DNA of 64,000 bases from Arthrobacter sp. D5-1 (GCF_017357425.1 NZ_CP014571.1:868001-932000), one strand, 5' to 3'. Shown: positions 18,594 to 27,665, counted from the first letter of the stretch. Made by a program: numbers and translations. Notes: generated from the letters alone by a model not told the origin.

Positions 18594-19391
18594 ATGGACA
18601 TCAAGGGCACGGTCGCGCTGATTACCGGCGGGGCATCAGGGCTGGGGGCCGCCACCGCAAGGCGGTTGTTCGAGGCCGGAGCGTCGGTGGTCCTGGTGGA
18701 CCTGCCGCAGTCCGCAGGGGATGCTTACGCCGCAGAACTGAACGCCTTGGGTGCAGGTTCTGGTCCGAGGGCGGTCTTTGTCCCCGCGGACGTCACCCAT
18801 GAAGCGCGGATTCAGGCCGCGGTCGATGCTGCAACCGCCCTTGGCCCGCTGCGGATCGTCGTTAACTGCGCCGGCATTGCCACACCCGGCAAAGTGTTGG
18901 GACGCGACGGCGTGCTGCCCTTGGAAACTTTCAACAAAGTTATCCAAATCAACCTCGTGGGAACCTTCAACGTGATCCGCCTTGCCGCCGCAGCCATGGT
19001 GGAAACGGAACCGGTTTCCACCGAACTGGGCGGGCCCGAGCGCGGCGTCATCATCAACACCGCATCCGTGGCAGCGTTCGAAGGCCAGATCGGACAGCCC
19101 GCCTATGCTGCTTCGAAAGGCGCTGTGGCGGCCATGACCCTGCCATTGGCACGCGAGCTCGCACGTTCTCTGATCAGGGTGGCCACCATAGCGCCCGGCA
19201 TCTTTGAAACACCCATGATGGCCGGTCTTCCGCAAGCGGCACAGGATTCCCTGGGCCAGCAGGTCCCGCATCCAGCGCGGCTGGGACGTGCGGCCGAATA
19301 CGCACAATTGGCCGCGCACATCGTGGAGAACGCCATGCTGAACGGTGAAACCATCCGGCTGGACGGCGCCATCCGCATGGGAATCAAATAA
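18594..19391 (+). CDS. SDR dehydrogenase, 3-hydroxyacyl-CoA (HSD10-like)
   Basis: 265 residues of classical SDR: cofactor motif [15 protein letters not shown], an aspartate after the second strand (VDLP) that favours NAD(H), NCAG, catalytic serine in [10 protein letters not shown] and YAASK. The insertion with [11 protein letters not shown] and the C-terminus [13 protein letters not shown] are typical of the HSD10 / 3-hydroxy-2-methylbutyryl-CoA dehydrogenase group. AAGGAGG stands before the ATG. It forms an operon with the acyl-CoA dehydrogenase (stop and start share TAATG). Together they fit a branched-chain or short-chain acyl-CoA oxidation step, with the SDR oxidising the 3-hydroxyacyl-CoA. 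Confidence 0.88.
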   Translation: MDIKGTVALITGGASGLGAATARRLFEAGASVVLVDLPQSAGDAYAAELNALGAGSGPRAVFVPADVTHEARIQAAVDAATALGPLRIVVNCAGIATPGKVLGRDGVLPLETFNKVIQINLVGTFNVIRLAAAAMVETEPVSTELGGPERGVIINTASVAAFEGQIGQPAYAASKGAVAAMTLPLARELARSLIRVATIAPGIFETPMMAGLPQAAQDSLGQQVPHPARLGRAAEYAQLAAHIVENAMLNGETIRLDGAIRMGIK

Positions 19392-20683
19392 TGGGCGACT
19401 ACAGCGGCGGCGCGGATTCCCCATCTTCGCCGGCGGTGCCCGCGGGCTCCGCCGGTGCGATACCTTCCTCCGTGGCGGGGTTGCCCACCGCGGACTTCTT
19501 CGACTTCGAGTCGCTGCTCAGCGTCCAGGAACAGCGGAAACTCAACGAACTCCGGGCCTTCCTTGCTTCGGAAATCGCCCCCTACGCCGGGCAGTGGTGG
19601 GAAAAGGCCGAGTTCCCGGAACACATCCTGCCCAAGCTCGCGGCGCTGCGGCTCAGTGCGCCGGCCCAGCGGGGGTACACGCACCTGTTCGCCGGCCTGG
19701 TCATCGCCGAAATGACCCGTGTGGACACCTCGATCGCCACGTTCTTCATGGTCCATCACGATCTCTTCGTTGAGTCGCTGTACGACTTCGGGAGCGACTC
19801 ACAACAGGACCGCTACCTCGACGACGCCTCAAACCTGCGCACCACCGGCGCCTTCGCGCTCACCGAGCCAAACCATGGGTCGGATGTGGCAGGTGGCATG
19901 GAGACCACGGCGCGCAGGATCCAACGGGCAGCTTCCGACGGCGGTGACTACTGGGTGGTCAACGGCGCCAAACGCTGGATTGGCAACGGGACGTTCTGCG
20001 ACTACATGCTGGTGTGGGCCAAAGACGAAGCCGACGGAGCCATCCGCGCGTTCATCGTTGACGCTTCCCTGCCTGGCATCACCCGCAGCCGCATCGAAAA
20101 CAAGATCGCGCTGCGGACGGTGCAGAACGCCGACATCCGGTTCGTGGACGTCGAAGTCGCCGAATCGGATCGCTTCGCCGGGATCAGCAGCTTCTCCGAC
20201 ACCAACCACTTGTTGCGAGGCTCCCGAATCATGGTTGCCTGGCAAGCCGTTGGCCAGCAACTGGCGGCGTTCGACGTTGCCCGGCAGTACGCCGTCGAGC
20301 GCATGCAATTCGGGAAGCCGCTCGCCAAATTCCAACTCATCCAACAACATTTGGTGGACATGCTGGGAAACGCTGTAGCCAGCATGGGGATGATGGTGAG
20401 GATCGCCCAGCTGCAGGAAGACATCTCCACGGATGCCCAAGGCATTCGGCACGGCGGCGCCGACATGGCCCAAGTGGCCCTCGCCAAGGCCTACTGCAGC
20501 GCCCGGATGCGGGAGACAGTGGCTCTGGGCAGGTCCATTCTGGGCGGAAACGGAATTGTCACCGACTACCGGATCGCCAAAATCTTCGCCGACGCTGAAG
20601 CCATTTACACCTATGAGGGCTCCTACGAGATCAATTCGTTGATCGTTGGCCGCGCAGTGACGGGGGTTTCGGCAATCACCTAG
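19391..20683 (+). CDS. Acyl-CoA dehydrogenase
   Basis: 430 residues with all three ACAD parts. The FAD-binding loop is FALTEPNHGSDVAGGMETTA, followed by WVVNGAKRWIGNGTF, and the C-terminal helices have RQYAVERMQFGKPLAKFQLIQQHL. The catalytic glutamate is expected in YTYEGSYEINSLIVGR, whose layout resembles the glutaryl-CoA dehydrogenase side of the family. An N-terminal extension of about 35 residues rich in Ser/Pro/Gly precedes the fold. The ATG overlaps the SDR stop by one base. The substrate is inferred from the neighbour to be a short or branched acyl-CoA; a separate enoyl-CoA hydratase is not seen here. Confidence 0.9.
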   Translation: MGDYSGGADSPSSPAVPAGSAGAIPSSVAGLPTADFFDFESLLSVQEQRKLNELRAFLASEIAPYAGQWWEKAEFPEHILPKLAALRLSAPAQRGYTHLFAGLVIAEMTRVDTSIATFFMVHHDLFVESLYDFGSDSQQDRYLDDASNLRTTGAFALTEPNHGSDVAGGMETTARRIQRAASDGGDYWVVNGAKRWIGNGTFCDYMLVWAKDEADGAIRAFIVDASLPGITRSRIENKIALRTVQNADIRFVDVEVAESDRFAGISSFSDTNHLLRGSRIMVAWQAVGQQLAAFDVARQYAVERMQFGKPLAKFQLIQQHLVDMLGNAVASMGMMVRIAQLQEDISTDAQGIRHGGADMAQVALAKAYCSARMRETVALGRSILGGNGIVTDYRIAKIFADAEAIYTYEGSYEINSLIVGRAVTGVSAIT

Positions 20684-20709
20684 TCCGGGTGGGCTTGGCG
20701 GTCCGTAAT

Positions 20710-21537
20710 TTAGTCTCGGGGGAGTTTCTCACCGGCTTCCACCCTTACATCGATCGAATTGCCCCGCACCGGCATAGGGCATGTGCCGTAGGGGGTGAAG
20801 GCGCTGGGGTAGTTGATGCTGCGGTTGAAGTCGATCACAACGGACCCGTCCGGGCGGGGGCGAGGAATGAAGACCTTTCGCCACTCGTCCGTGGTGGCAC
20901 CGTTGGTCTCATCGTGGAAGGTCACGTTGAGGGCACCCAGCTTCTCTTCCTCCGCGTGGAGCCGGATTTCATGGGGCACACCCGGTACCCGGAAAACGAC
21001 CTCTCCCACTGAGCGATGGACCCCGTCCACCAATGGATTAGCTGTGCCGATGGGAACATCGCGAGGCTCCTCGTACGCCTCGAAACGTCCCTGGATGACC
21101 CACTCGGGGTTGTAGTCGTAGGTGGGAACGCCTTGGAAATCCGTGAGAACGGGGGAGCTGTTGTCACGGGTGCGGATGGCGTACTTGTCCGCACGCATGG
21201 CAAGTTCCACCACCACTTGCTTACCGTCGACGCCACCGTACTGAACCCACATCAGTGACTCTTCGTCCTGTAGGACTGCGCTGACTGTCCCGTCCGCAGG
21301 CTCGCCGGTCTGGACAAATGTGAGGCCGTCCGCTGCGCTCGCCGAAAGAAAAGCGGTAGAACCGTCGGTTGACCAGAGACCGGGGGCGAGTTCGACCTCG
21401 GCCGGGTCCGACTCCAGCCACTGGAAAGAGGTCAGGGTCAGCCAGCCATGCTCGGTTGCCAGCGCCGTGTGCCGGCCCGTGCGGAACCGCTCCCAACGGG
21501 CCAGCTGGGGATCGGTTGCTGTGGTGGGCGAGCTCAT
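20710..21537 (-). CDS. DUF1684 protein (COG3358)
   Basis: 275 residues. The strongly conserved C-terminus DGSVVIDFNRSINYPSAFTP followed by YGTCPMPVRGN, together with HGWLTLTSFQWLE near the N-terminus and TYDYNPEWVIQGRFEAYEEP, identifies the family. Its biochemical function is not known. The start has GAGGAG four bases upstream. No signal peptide, so cytoplasmic. It is convergent with the acyl-CoA dehydrogenase with only 26 bp between stops. Confidence 0.88.
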   Translation of the reverse strand: MSSPTTATDPQLARWERFRTGRHTALATEHGWLTLTSFQWLESDPAEVELAPGLWSTDGSTAFLSASAADGLTFVQTGEPADGTVSAVLQDEESLMWVQYGGVDGKQVVVELAMRADKYAIRTRDNSSPVLTDFQGVPTYDYNPEWVIQGRFEAYEEPRDVPIGTANPLVDGVHRSVGEVVFRVPGVPHEIRLHAEEEKLGALNVTFHDETNGATTDEWRKVFIPRPRPDGSVVIDFNRSINYPSAFTPYGTCPMPVRGNSIDVRVEAGEKLPRD

Positions 21538-21653
21538 GGGTCTCCTCGGCTTGTCTTCGCGGCACGTGGCGTGGTTGCACTTTCCTCAACTATGCGTCGT
21601 GTGTGGGCATTCCCTGAACTCGAGTCGACGCCGGGGCGCAGCTGCATTGGGAC

Positions 21654-21690
21654 GGCTCGCGCTGGCCCCCAACCCATGCCAGCGCGAGCC
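21654..21690. terminator. Hairpin downstream of the surface-protein gene (distal)
   Basis: GGCTCGCGCTGGC pairs perfectly with GCCAGCGCGAGCC (13 bp) around an 11-nt loop. It lies in the 229-bp gap between the DUF1684 start and the adhesin stop, and is the second of two hairpins that follow the adhesin gene. Confidence 0.6.
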
Positions 21691-21703
21691 GAGATTGAAG
21701 AAC

Positions 21704-21744
21704 CGGCTGATGGGCTGGACATCATGTGCCCGGCCCATCAGCCG
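21704..21744. terminator. Hairpin downstream of the surface-protein gene (proximal)
   Basis: CGGCTGATGGGC pairs perfectly with GCCCATCAGCCG (12 bp) with a 17-nt loop, starting 23 bp past the adhesin stop codon on the minus strand. With the neighbouring hairpin it makes a tandem terminator without U-runs. Confidence 0.7.
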
Positions 21745-21766
21745 ATCCGGCACTCAGCGGGCCTTG

Positions 21767-23122
21767 TTAGTGCGACCTGCGGCCGGACCAGCGTGATCCT
21801 GCGAAGGCGAGCACCGATCCGACGGCCAGGAGCGCGGCCGCTATGAAGACGAATGCCGATCCCTGCGTGCCCGTGTTTGCCAACGGTTCCTCAGGTTCCT
21901 CTGCCGCGGGCTCCGACGGGTTCTCCGTGGGCGCCACAACCAGGGGGTCGGTAGTCACGACAATCGGCTCATCCGTTTCAGTGGGCATTGACGTAGCGGT
22001 CGGGGTGGGAGTGGGGGTGGGGGTGGGGGTGGGGGTGCTGGGGCTAGGGCTCGGTGTTGGTGTTGCGGTGGCCGTCGGAGTGGCCGTCGGAGTGGGGGTG
22101 CTTGGGCTTGGTGTGGGTGTTGCGGTGGCCGTCGGTGTCGCCGTCGGCGTCGGAGTGGGCGAACCGTTGCCTGTGCCACTTCCGCTGCTCCGGCGGGTCT
22201 GGGCCGCCACAGGTGTTTCCTGCCCCGAGATGGTGACAGTTCCGCTGTTCTCGTAGACGTTCAATGCGGCATCGGTCACCTGGGTCACAACGTAGAGCTC
22301 CACATGAAGGCCTTTGGGAAGGCCAGTCCAGCTCGCCGTGAGTTTCTGCGGAGTGCAGTCGAGGCTTGCAGGGTACTGCTCGTTGGCATATGGCTCGGTG
22401 ATGTTCCCGTCGTCGTTCAAGACTCGTCCAACGCGGGGTGTGACACGGCTGCAGTCGATCTCCATGCCGGCTGACGGAGTATCGGTAACCACCACATCGT
22501 TGGTCTCCGCAGCCATCGGCGGCATGTAGAAGATCGACTCAAGGACTGTCTGGGCGGGGTCAACCCACCACATGGCCTTGCCTGCTTCAGTCGGGAGGGA
22601 CGGACCGCACTCCGACGTGCACGGCTGAACAGCCACTGGGACACGCAGCACTGTGGAGCCGACGTTAAAGCTCAGTTCTTCAATTTCGCCGTCACCGGGA
22701 TCAACCGAGTACTGCGTGCTGAAGGAACACGTCCCACCGACATTGAGGGGCTGTTCTGCCACAAAGTCCGTCAGCGTGAATACCACCAGGCCCGAGTCGT
22801 TGGCCCTTGCGGTGGCGACCGTTTCGCCGTCAGGATTCTGGAGATCAAATTCTGTGACTCCAAACCACCGCAGTTGCGGGGGCAGTTGGATGCTGAAGGT
22901 GTCACCCGGCCGGGAGTTGTCCGGCACGGACCATTCACACGTCAAATCCACCTGGTCCCACTGACTGGAAACTACTGATTCCGTCCTCAGGGTGATGTCC
23001 GCGTCCGTCAGCTCTGCAGCGTTGGCGGGCAAGGCTGACAGGCCCAGCCCCAGGACGGCCATGACAACCGCCAGAAGGGCGGCCACCAATGACGCGGTTT
23101 TTAGATGGATCTGATTTTTCAT
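21767..23122 (-). CDS. Cell-wall anchored surface protein with LANTG sortase motif
   Basis: 451 residues. A signal peptide ends near ALPANA (residue 35). Two Ig-like adhesin domains follow (about 36-310), starting ITLRTESVVSSQWDQVDLTCEW and containing paired cysteines, similar to the SdrG/collagen-adhesin type DEv-IgG fold. Then comes a long stalk of PTPTPTAT / PTPSPSTP repeats (about 315-380), an acidic stretch, and the sorting signal LANTG followed by a hydrophobic helix and the tail SRWSGRRSH. LAxTG is the motif preferred by actinobacterial class E sortases. The protein is therefore exported and probably linked to peptidoglycan. No sortase gene lies in the window. Ligand unknown. Confidence 0.85.
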   Translation of the reverse strand: MKNQIHLKTASLVAALLAVVMAVLGLGLSALPANAAELTDADITLRTESVVSSQWDQVDLTCEWSVPDNSRPGDTFSIQLPPQLRWFGVTEFDLQNPDGETVATARANDSGLVVFTLTDFVAEQPLNVGGTCSFSTQYSVDPGDGEIEELSFNVGSTVLRVPVAVQPCTSECGPSLPTEAGKAMWWVDPAQTVLESIFYMPPMAAETNDVVVTDTPSAGMEIDCSRVTPRVGRVLNDDGNITEPYANEQYPASLDCTPQKLTASWTGLPKGLHVELYVVTQVTDAALNVYENSGTVTISGQETPVAAQTRRSSGSGTGNGSPTPTPTATPTATATPTPSPSTPTPTATPTATATPTPSPSPSTPTPTPTPTPTPTATSMPTETDEPIVVTTDPLVVAPTENPSEPAAEEPEEPLANTGTQGSAFVFIAAALLAVGSVLAFAGSRWSGRRSH

Positions 23123-23216
23123 GTGCTGGATGGTCCTTAGAATCCGTGGTGAGATGCTCCGTCAATAGATGAGTGTTGGGCCATACTGGTTCGTGACGGC
23201 GTCGTAGGGAGCCGGC

Positions 23217-24041
23217 TTATTTTGTTTCGCAGGATGAATCCTTGGCTGCTGTTGCCGTGTCGGCGGACACCGCTGCAGCAGCGGAAGACAGCGGGTAGAA
23301 CCGCAGCCGGGCAGGGCCCAGGGTGCCATCCCCCAAAGCTTCCAGCGCGGCTTTGCACTCCACCAACCTGCACAGGTTGCTTTCACTGAAAGGGAACAGC
23401 ACATGCACGGCGGAGTTTTGGTACATGGCCATCGCTCCGGTGCCATGCAGTTGCCCTTTAACGGCTTCTCCCATCCGGGCCAGGAGGGTCCAGCAATGGC
23501 TCCGGCCGTCTCGAGGGCCGGCGATGGAGATGATGGCCATGGCATGCGCGCCCGGGCAATCGGGCCCAGTCCCCATTGACGACACTTCATGGATCCGCCG
23601 CTGGAAGTGTGCCTGTGTAGCCAGTCCTGTGTAGACATCCGTGCACGAGATCGGCGGCGCCGTTTCCGCAACCTCCGCCCAGCCTTCCGCCACTGACTGC
23701 AAGGCATCGACGTCCAGGGTCCTTTCCGCGGCCGAAAAGAGTGCCCGGAAATCAGTCATGGTCTCACCGATGCCCACGCCATTCCTGGCCCGTGCGGCGC
23801 CGAGCGATTTTGCTGCAGGTGCCGGAACGGATGCGCTGTCAGCCAGTGAGGAGACGACGGTCCGGACTTCGGGCAAGAACCAGTCAGCATGGAAGCGCCA
23901 GCCTGTCTGGTAACTGGTGGTCTGCCATCTACGCAGCAAAAGGTGCCGCGAGAACGTGCACTCTGCGAATGATTTTGTCCGGAACGATGTCATATCCGAA
24001 GAGTGTGCGGAGAAGCCGTTTCGTGACGAAGCGGACGGCAA
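23217..24041 (-). CDS. Degenerate GGDEF-like protein beside a sigma factor gene
   Basis: 274 residues from a TTG; the true start may be further in, for example at the ATG 16 codons later (23993). The middle part GWRFHADWFLPEV and AKSLGAARARNGVGIGETMTDFRALF, then ISCTDVYTGLATQAHFQRRIHEV, matches a family common in actinobacteria whose C-terminal half is a GGDEF-like fold. The catalytic GG(D/E)EF motif is absent, so it should not make cyclic di-GMP. It is transcribed away from the sigma factor gene, and such proteins are often found beside sigma factors. Role unknown; a regulatory link with the sigma factor is inference. Confidence 0.6.
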   Translation of the reverse strand: MPSASSRNGFSAHSSDMTSFRTKSFAECTFSRHLLLRRWQTTSYQTGWRFHADWFLPEVRTVVSSLADSASVPAPAAKSLGAARARNGVGIGETMTDFRALFSAAERTLDVDALQSVAEGWAEVAETAPPISCTDVYTGLATQAHFQRRIHEVSSMGTGPDCPGAHAMAIISIAGPRDGRSHCWTLLARMGEAVKGQLHGTGAMAMYQNSAVHVLFPFSESNLCRLVECKAALEALGDGTLGPARLRFYPLSSAAAAVSADTATAAKDSSCETK

Positions 24042-24141
24042 AATCGTTGCTAAAGACAGTGTATAAACCGCGTCACGTCTTGCCGCTTACCCCCACTCAA
24101 TAGATATGGGCAGGATTATTTACGTTTCGGGGGTGCCATAG

Positions 24142-25722
24142 ATGGCACGAAGGTCACAAGTGGACAGTCAAGTGGACGTCGACGTCGATAGCGACGGGCA
24201 CCTCATCAGGATGGTCCGTGCCGGAGAGATGTCCGCATTCGACGGGCTCTACGCGCGCCACATTTCCATCGCCTCCGCCGTAGCCAAGCGCAACGTGGAC
24301 AATCCGAGCGATGCCGAGGATGTAGTTGCCGAGGCGTTCCAGTCCGTGCTGCAAAGCCTGGTGGCAGGGAAAGGGCCGGATACCTTCTTCCGGGCGTACT
24401 TGTTGTCCACGGTAACCCGGCTGTCCCACCAACGGAATCGAAAAGCCGGCAGGGTCCTGCCAAGCAGTGACGAGTCTGTCCTGGACCAAACTCTGGCAGA
24501 TTCCGATCCAGCCGTCAGCGCCTTCGAATCACAAACAGTGGCCAGGGCGTTCCGTGCCCTGCCGGAACGTTGGCAGGCTGTGCTGTGGTACCTGGACGTT
24601 GAGCGCATGAAGCCGGCGGCCGTCGCTCCCATTCTTGGGCTGTCCGCCAACGCGGTTTCTGCACTGGCGCTGCGAGCACGAGAGGGGCTGAGGCGGCATT
24701 ATCTTCAATTCCATATCGCAGATCAGCCTGATGACGGGTGCGCCGCGTTCGTCACGAAACTGGGTAACTATCTCCGGGGCGGACTCTCCACTGGAACGGA
24801 ACGCAAAGTTCGCGAGCACCTGAACGGCTGCTCCAAATGCACGGCAGCCCTTGCAGAACTGAAAGACGTCCAGAACAGCATGAGGGTGGTACTTCTTCCG
24901 CTGGTGACGGGTATCCCAGTGACTGCGTGGGCGGCAAAAGGGGGCGGTCTGGGCGTTCTTGGCGGGATGGCGCCGGCAAAGGCGGTGGTCGTTCCCGCCC
25001 TTGCGAAACCCGCCGTGATGGCCGTCATTGCAGCGGCAGGAGTGGGACTGGTCTTGGGAACAGTGGGAATAGTGGACCAACTAACCCCTGACGCTTATAT
25101 GGAAGAGCGCGCTGTCGAAACCGGCGCCCCTCCGGTGGGGACGGGCCGAGCGCTCGTTACACCTTCAGCGTCCCCAACCAGTACCTCGGCCCCTGCCCCA
25201 TCGGCCGAGGTTCAGCCGGCGCCGGTGGAGACCACCCCTCCGGTGTCAGTGCCGGAGCCGTCAACGGAGCCCGTGGCGCCACCAGTACCGGAGCCGGATC
25301 CCGTTCCGGTTCCGACGTCCACCCCCACCACGCCTGTACCAGTTCCCTCTGCGGTGCCTTCGCAATCTGGGCGGGCACAGGTCTCCGGTACTGCCAGGCG
25401 CACCTCTGAGGGCTACTTCCGCGGCACTGCCATGGAAATCGACTTCAATGCCTCAGGCACCCGACCCTTGGGCGCAGGTACGGCGGTGTTTGCAGTGGGC
25501 AGGGATTCACGGATTGTGGAGAACTCCATCGAGGCACCAGAAGGATGGTCGTGTTCCATGGCGGGGGGCACAGAAGTTACGTGCAACACGGCTTCAGTCC
25601 AGCGCAGCGATCTGCACTTCCACGTGACGGTGCAATCCAAGCGCCATAAGTCCAACAGCGTGCTGAGGTACTCACTGAGCGGAAGCGGCCTGGTCAAGGG
25701 GGAGTTTGAGTACCGCTATTAA
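24142..25722 (+). CDS. ECF sigma factor fused to zinc-finger, membrane and extracytoplasmic domains
   Basis: 526 residues, far longer than a normal ECF sigma factor (about 200). Region 2 lies at about residues 20-100 (EMSAFDGLYARHISIASAVAK, DAEDVVAEAFQSVL) and region 4 at about 130-190 (LPERWQAVLWYLDVERMKP, LGLSANAVSALALRAREGLR). It is followed by a zf-HC2 anti-sigma-like finger, H226-x3-C230-x2-C233, a membrane helix at about 290-312, a proline/threonine-rich stalk (about 330-410) and a C-terminal domain of about 110 residues rich in strands. This places sigma and its own membrane tether in one chain, as in the C-terminally extended ECF groups. It should be activated at the membrane, probably by an envelope signal. 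Confidence 0.88.
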   Translation: MARRSQVDSQVDVDVDSDGHLIRMVRAGEMSAFDGLYARHISIASAVAKRNVDNPSDAEDVVAEAFQSVLQSLVAGKGPDTFFRAYLLSTVTRLSHQRNRKAGRVLPSSDESVLDQTLADSDPAVSAFESQTVARAFRALPERWQAVLWYLDVERMKPAAVAPILGLSANAVSALALRAREGLRRHYLQFHIADQPDDGCAAFVTKLGNYLRGGLSTGTERKVREHLNGCSKCTAALAELKDVQNSMRVVLLPLVTGIPVTAWAAKGGGLGVLGGMAPAKAVVVPALAKPAVMAVIAAAGVGLVLGTVGIVDQLTPDAYMEERAVETGAPPVGTGRALVTPSASPTSTSAPAPSAEVQPAPVETTPPVSVPEPSTEPVAPPVPEPDPVPVPTSTPTTPVPVPSAVPSQSGRAQVSGTARRTSEGYFRGTAMEIDFNASGTRPLGAGTAVFAVGRDSRIVENSIEAPEGWSCSMAGGTEVTCNTASVQRSDLHFHVTVQSKRHKSNSVLRYSLSGSGLVKGEFEYRY

Positions 25723-25827
25723 AGGGATTCATCGGCAGCGTCACGAATCTCCTTCCCAGTTCACTACTTCTACGGCGGTCTCCGGAGATGGGAACCGTGC
25801 TAATTCGCTACGCATTATGGGGGCATT

Positions 25828-26742
25828 ATGGAAGCAACGCTGTTCTCCGTTGCTGGTTTGTTGGGGATTCTGGTAGCTGGCTGGACTTTGGTTCCAGCTG
25901 GCCGGAACTGGTTCGCGCGAAAGTTCAGCTCACCGAACAGGCTCCGTTGGACGTTGGCCTGTTTTGGAAGTTTGCTGCTGGTAGCCCTTGCGGGGTGTGC
26001 AGTCGGCCGGACACATCCTTCCTGGCTGAATACGGTGGTTGTGCTTGCCGGTGCAGGGCTGATTGTTGCGTGCCTTGTTGCTCCGGCTTTTCGGATCCGC
26101 TACAGGGTGGCTGCCCGGCCTCGAAGAGTGCTCGCCATCGGAGCACACCCCGATGATCTGGAATTGGCCTGTGGGGCCACGCTGGCCAAGTTGTCCGACG
26201 CCGGCCATGACGTCAGGACCATGGTGATGAGTAACGGGAGCCAGGGCGGAGACAGCAGAGTCCGCGTAACGGAGGCTGCTGCAGGCTCGGACTTCATGGG
26301 CGCCACTGCAGTGCAGGTCCACCACTTCCAAGACACCAACTTGTCCGGGCATGGGCCGGAGATGGTCAAAGCGATCGAGGAGGCCATTGAGGACTTCCGT
26401 CCGGACGTTGTCATCACGCATTCCCGCAATGACTACCACCAGGACCACCAAGCGGTCCATAGTGCCACTATGCGGGCGGCGCGGCGGCACTCCTCCATTC
26501 TGTGTTTTGAAAGTCCGTCATCCACGCGGCAGTTCGATCCCAGCGTTTTCGTGGACATCGCCGGGTATGTGGACGTAAAAATCCATGCCGTGGGTATGCA
26601 CCGGAATCAAAAGGGAAAGCCGTACATGAGCGCTGAAAGGGTCCGCAGTCTCGCGGCCTTCCGGGGCTCACAGGTCAAGACCACCTATGCAGAGGGTTTT
26701 GAACCTGTCCGGTTGCTCGGCTCTGCCGTAGGGGAGTTCTGA
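25828..26742 (+). CDS. Membrane-anchored PIG-L family deacetylase
   Basis: 304 residues. Three hydrophobic segments (about 5-22, 44-60 and 66-86) anchor the N-terminus. The catalytic domain has the PIG-L zinc motif HPDD at 107-110 within AIGAHPDDLELACGATL and the second motif YHQDHQAVH at 203-211. Such enzymes remove N-acetyl groups from GlcNAc-containing sugars. GGGGG lies four bases before the ATG. It starts a four-gene set in which every junction overlaps; the stop of this gene shares TGATG with the next start. A role in deacetylating a surface glycan made by the downstream glycosyltransferase is the simplest reading. Confidence 0.85.
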   Translation: MEATLFSVAGLLGILVAGWTLVPAGRNWFARKFSSPNRLRWTLACFGSLLLVALAGCAVGRTHPSWLNTVVVLAGAGLIVACLVAPAFRIRYRVAARPRRVLAIGAHPDDLELACGATLAKLSDAGHDVRTMVMSNGSQGGDSRVRVTEAAAGSDFMGATAVQVHHFQDTNLSGHGPEMVKAIEEAIEDFRPDVVITHSRNDYHQDHQAVHSATMRAARRHSSILCFESPSSTRQFDPSVFVDIAGYVDVKIHAVGMHRNQKGKPYMSAERVRSLAAFRGSQVKTTYAEGFEPVRLLGSAVGEF

Positions 26743-27665
26743 TGGTGCGCGTGCTGGTGACGGGTGTTGGCGGGCCGGCTGGGGACTCCTTGGCACGTCA
26801 ATTGGTGGACCAGGGACATTGGGTTCTGGGCGTCGATATGAAACAGGTCCACGCTTCGGCGGCGGACGCCGTGTCTATGGTGTCACCCTCTAGTGCACCG
26901 GGCTACTTGTGGGAACTTCGCGGACTCGTAGCCGCTTATGAGATAGAACTGGTGGTGCCAACCGTCAGCGAGGAACTGGTGATGGTGGCGGAGGCCCGGG
27001 ATGGTTTCGCTCCGGGAGTCGAGATCCTGATCGCGGACCCGACACCCGTTCGGCTCGCGAATGACAAGTACCTCACCATGAAGTGCCTTGCCAACGCCAA
27101 TGTGGGGGTTCCGGATTTCGCGTTGCCGGGGGATTTCAGCTCAATCAATGAGGCAATGGCCCGCTTTGGCGGATCCTTGGTGGTCAAGCCCCGGGTATCG
27201 CGCGGTGGACGCGGAGTCCAGATCCTGGAAAGGGCTGCCGACGGCGGAAGAAGCGCCGCGCGCATATGGTCCTCATTGGATGATTCCTGGATCGTGCAGC
27301 GCTTTGCGCCGGGCGCCGAGTATGCGCCCGTGGTGTTTCGGCCCTGGCAGGAGTCGGAGCAGGACGATCTTGTGGTGGTGCTGGAAAAGACAGAGCTTAA
27401 ACACGGTCGCATCGGCAACGCGCTCTCGGTCAGGAGAGTGGATACGCCGGAGGCTCCCGATATCGCCCGGATAGCGGAAGCAGCCTCCGCCGCACTGGGC
27501 CTGGCTGGTCCCGTCGACGTTGACGTCCGCCGCATGTGGGACGGAACTCCGGTGGTTCTGGAGGTCAACGCCAGATTTGGTGCCAATAGTGCCTTCGCAC
27601 CGGAACTCCTGGAACGGGTCCTGCGGAGCTATATCCACGGGCCAATGCTCGGACGGACTGTGTGA
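26742..27665 (+). CDS. ATP-grasp domain enzyme (CarB/PylC-like)
   Basis: 307 residues. The N-terminal Rossmann-like motif VLVTGVGGPAGDSLARQL is followed by an ATP-grasp core: FGGSLVVKPRVSRGGRGVQI (phosphate-binding loop), WIVQRFAPGAEYAPVVF and VDVDVRRMWDGTPVVLEVNARFG (Mg-binding end). The sequence is closest in style to carbamoyl-phosphate-synthase-like and PylC-like ligases, which join a carboxylate to an amine. In this set, between a deacetylase and a PgaC-like glycosyltransferase, it could add an amino acid or other acyl group to a deacetylated sugar, but that is inference. It overlaps both neighbours. Confidence 0.82.
   Translation: MVRVLVTGVGGPAGDSLARQLVDQGHWVLGVDMKQVHASAADAVSMVSPSSAPGYLWELRGLVAAYEIELVVPTVSEELVMVAEARDGFAPGVEILIADPTPVRLANDKYLTMKCLANANVGVPDFALPGDFSSINEAMARFGGSLVVKPRVSRGGRGVQILERAADGGRSAARIWSSLDDSWIVQRFAPGAEYAPVVFRPWQESEQDDLVVVLEKTELKHGRIGNALSVRRVDTPEAPDIARIAEAASAALGLAGPVDVDVRRMWDGTPVVLEVNARFGANSAFAPELLERVLRSYIHGPMLGRTV

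Noticed and set aside
21950..22160. Frameshift or assembly error in the PTPT repeat of the adhesin
   Set aside because: The frame stays open through the stalk to a proper LANTG tail, so no error is needed, although repeat number could be miscounted.
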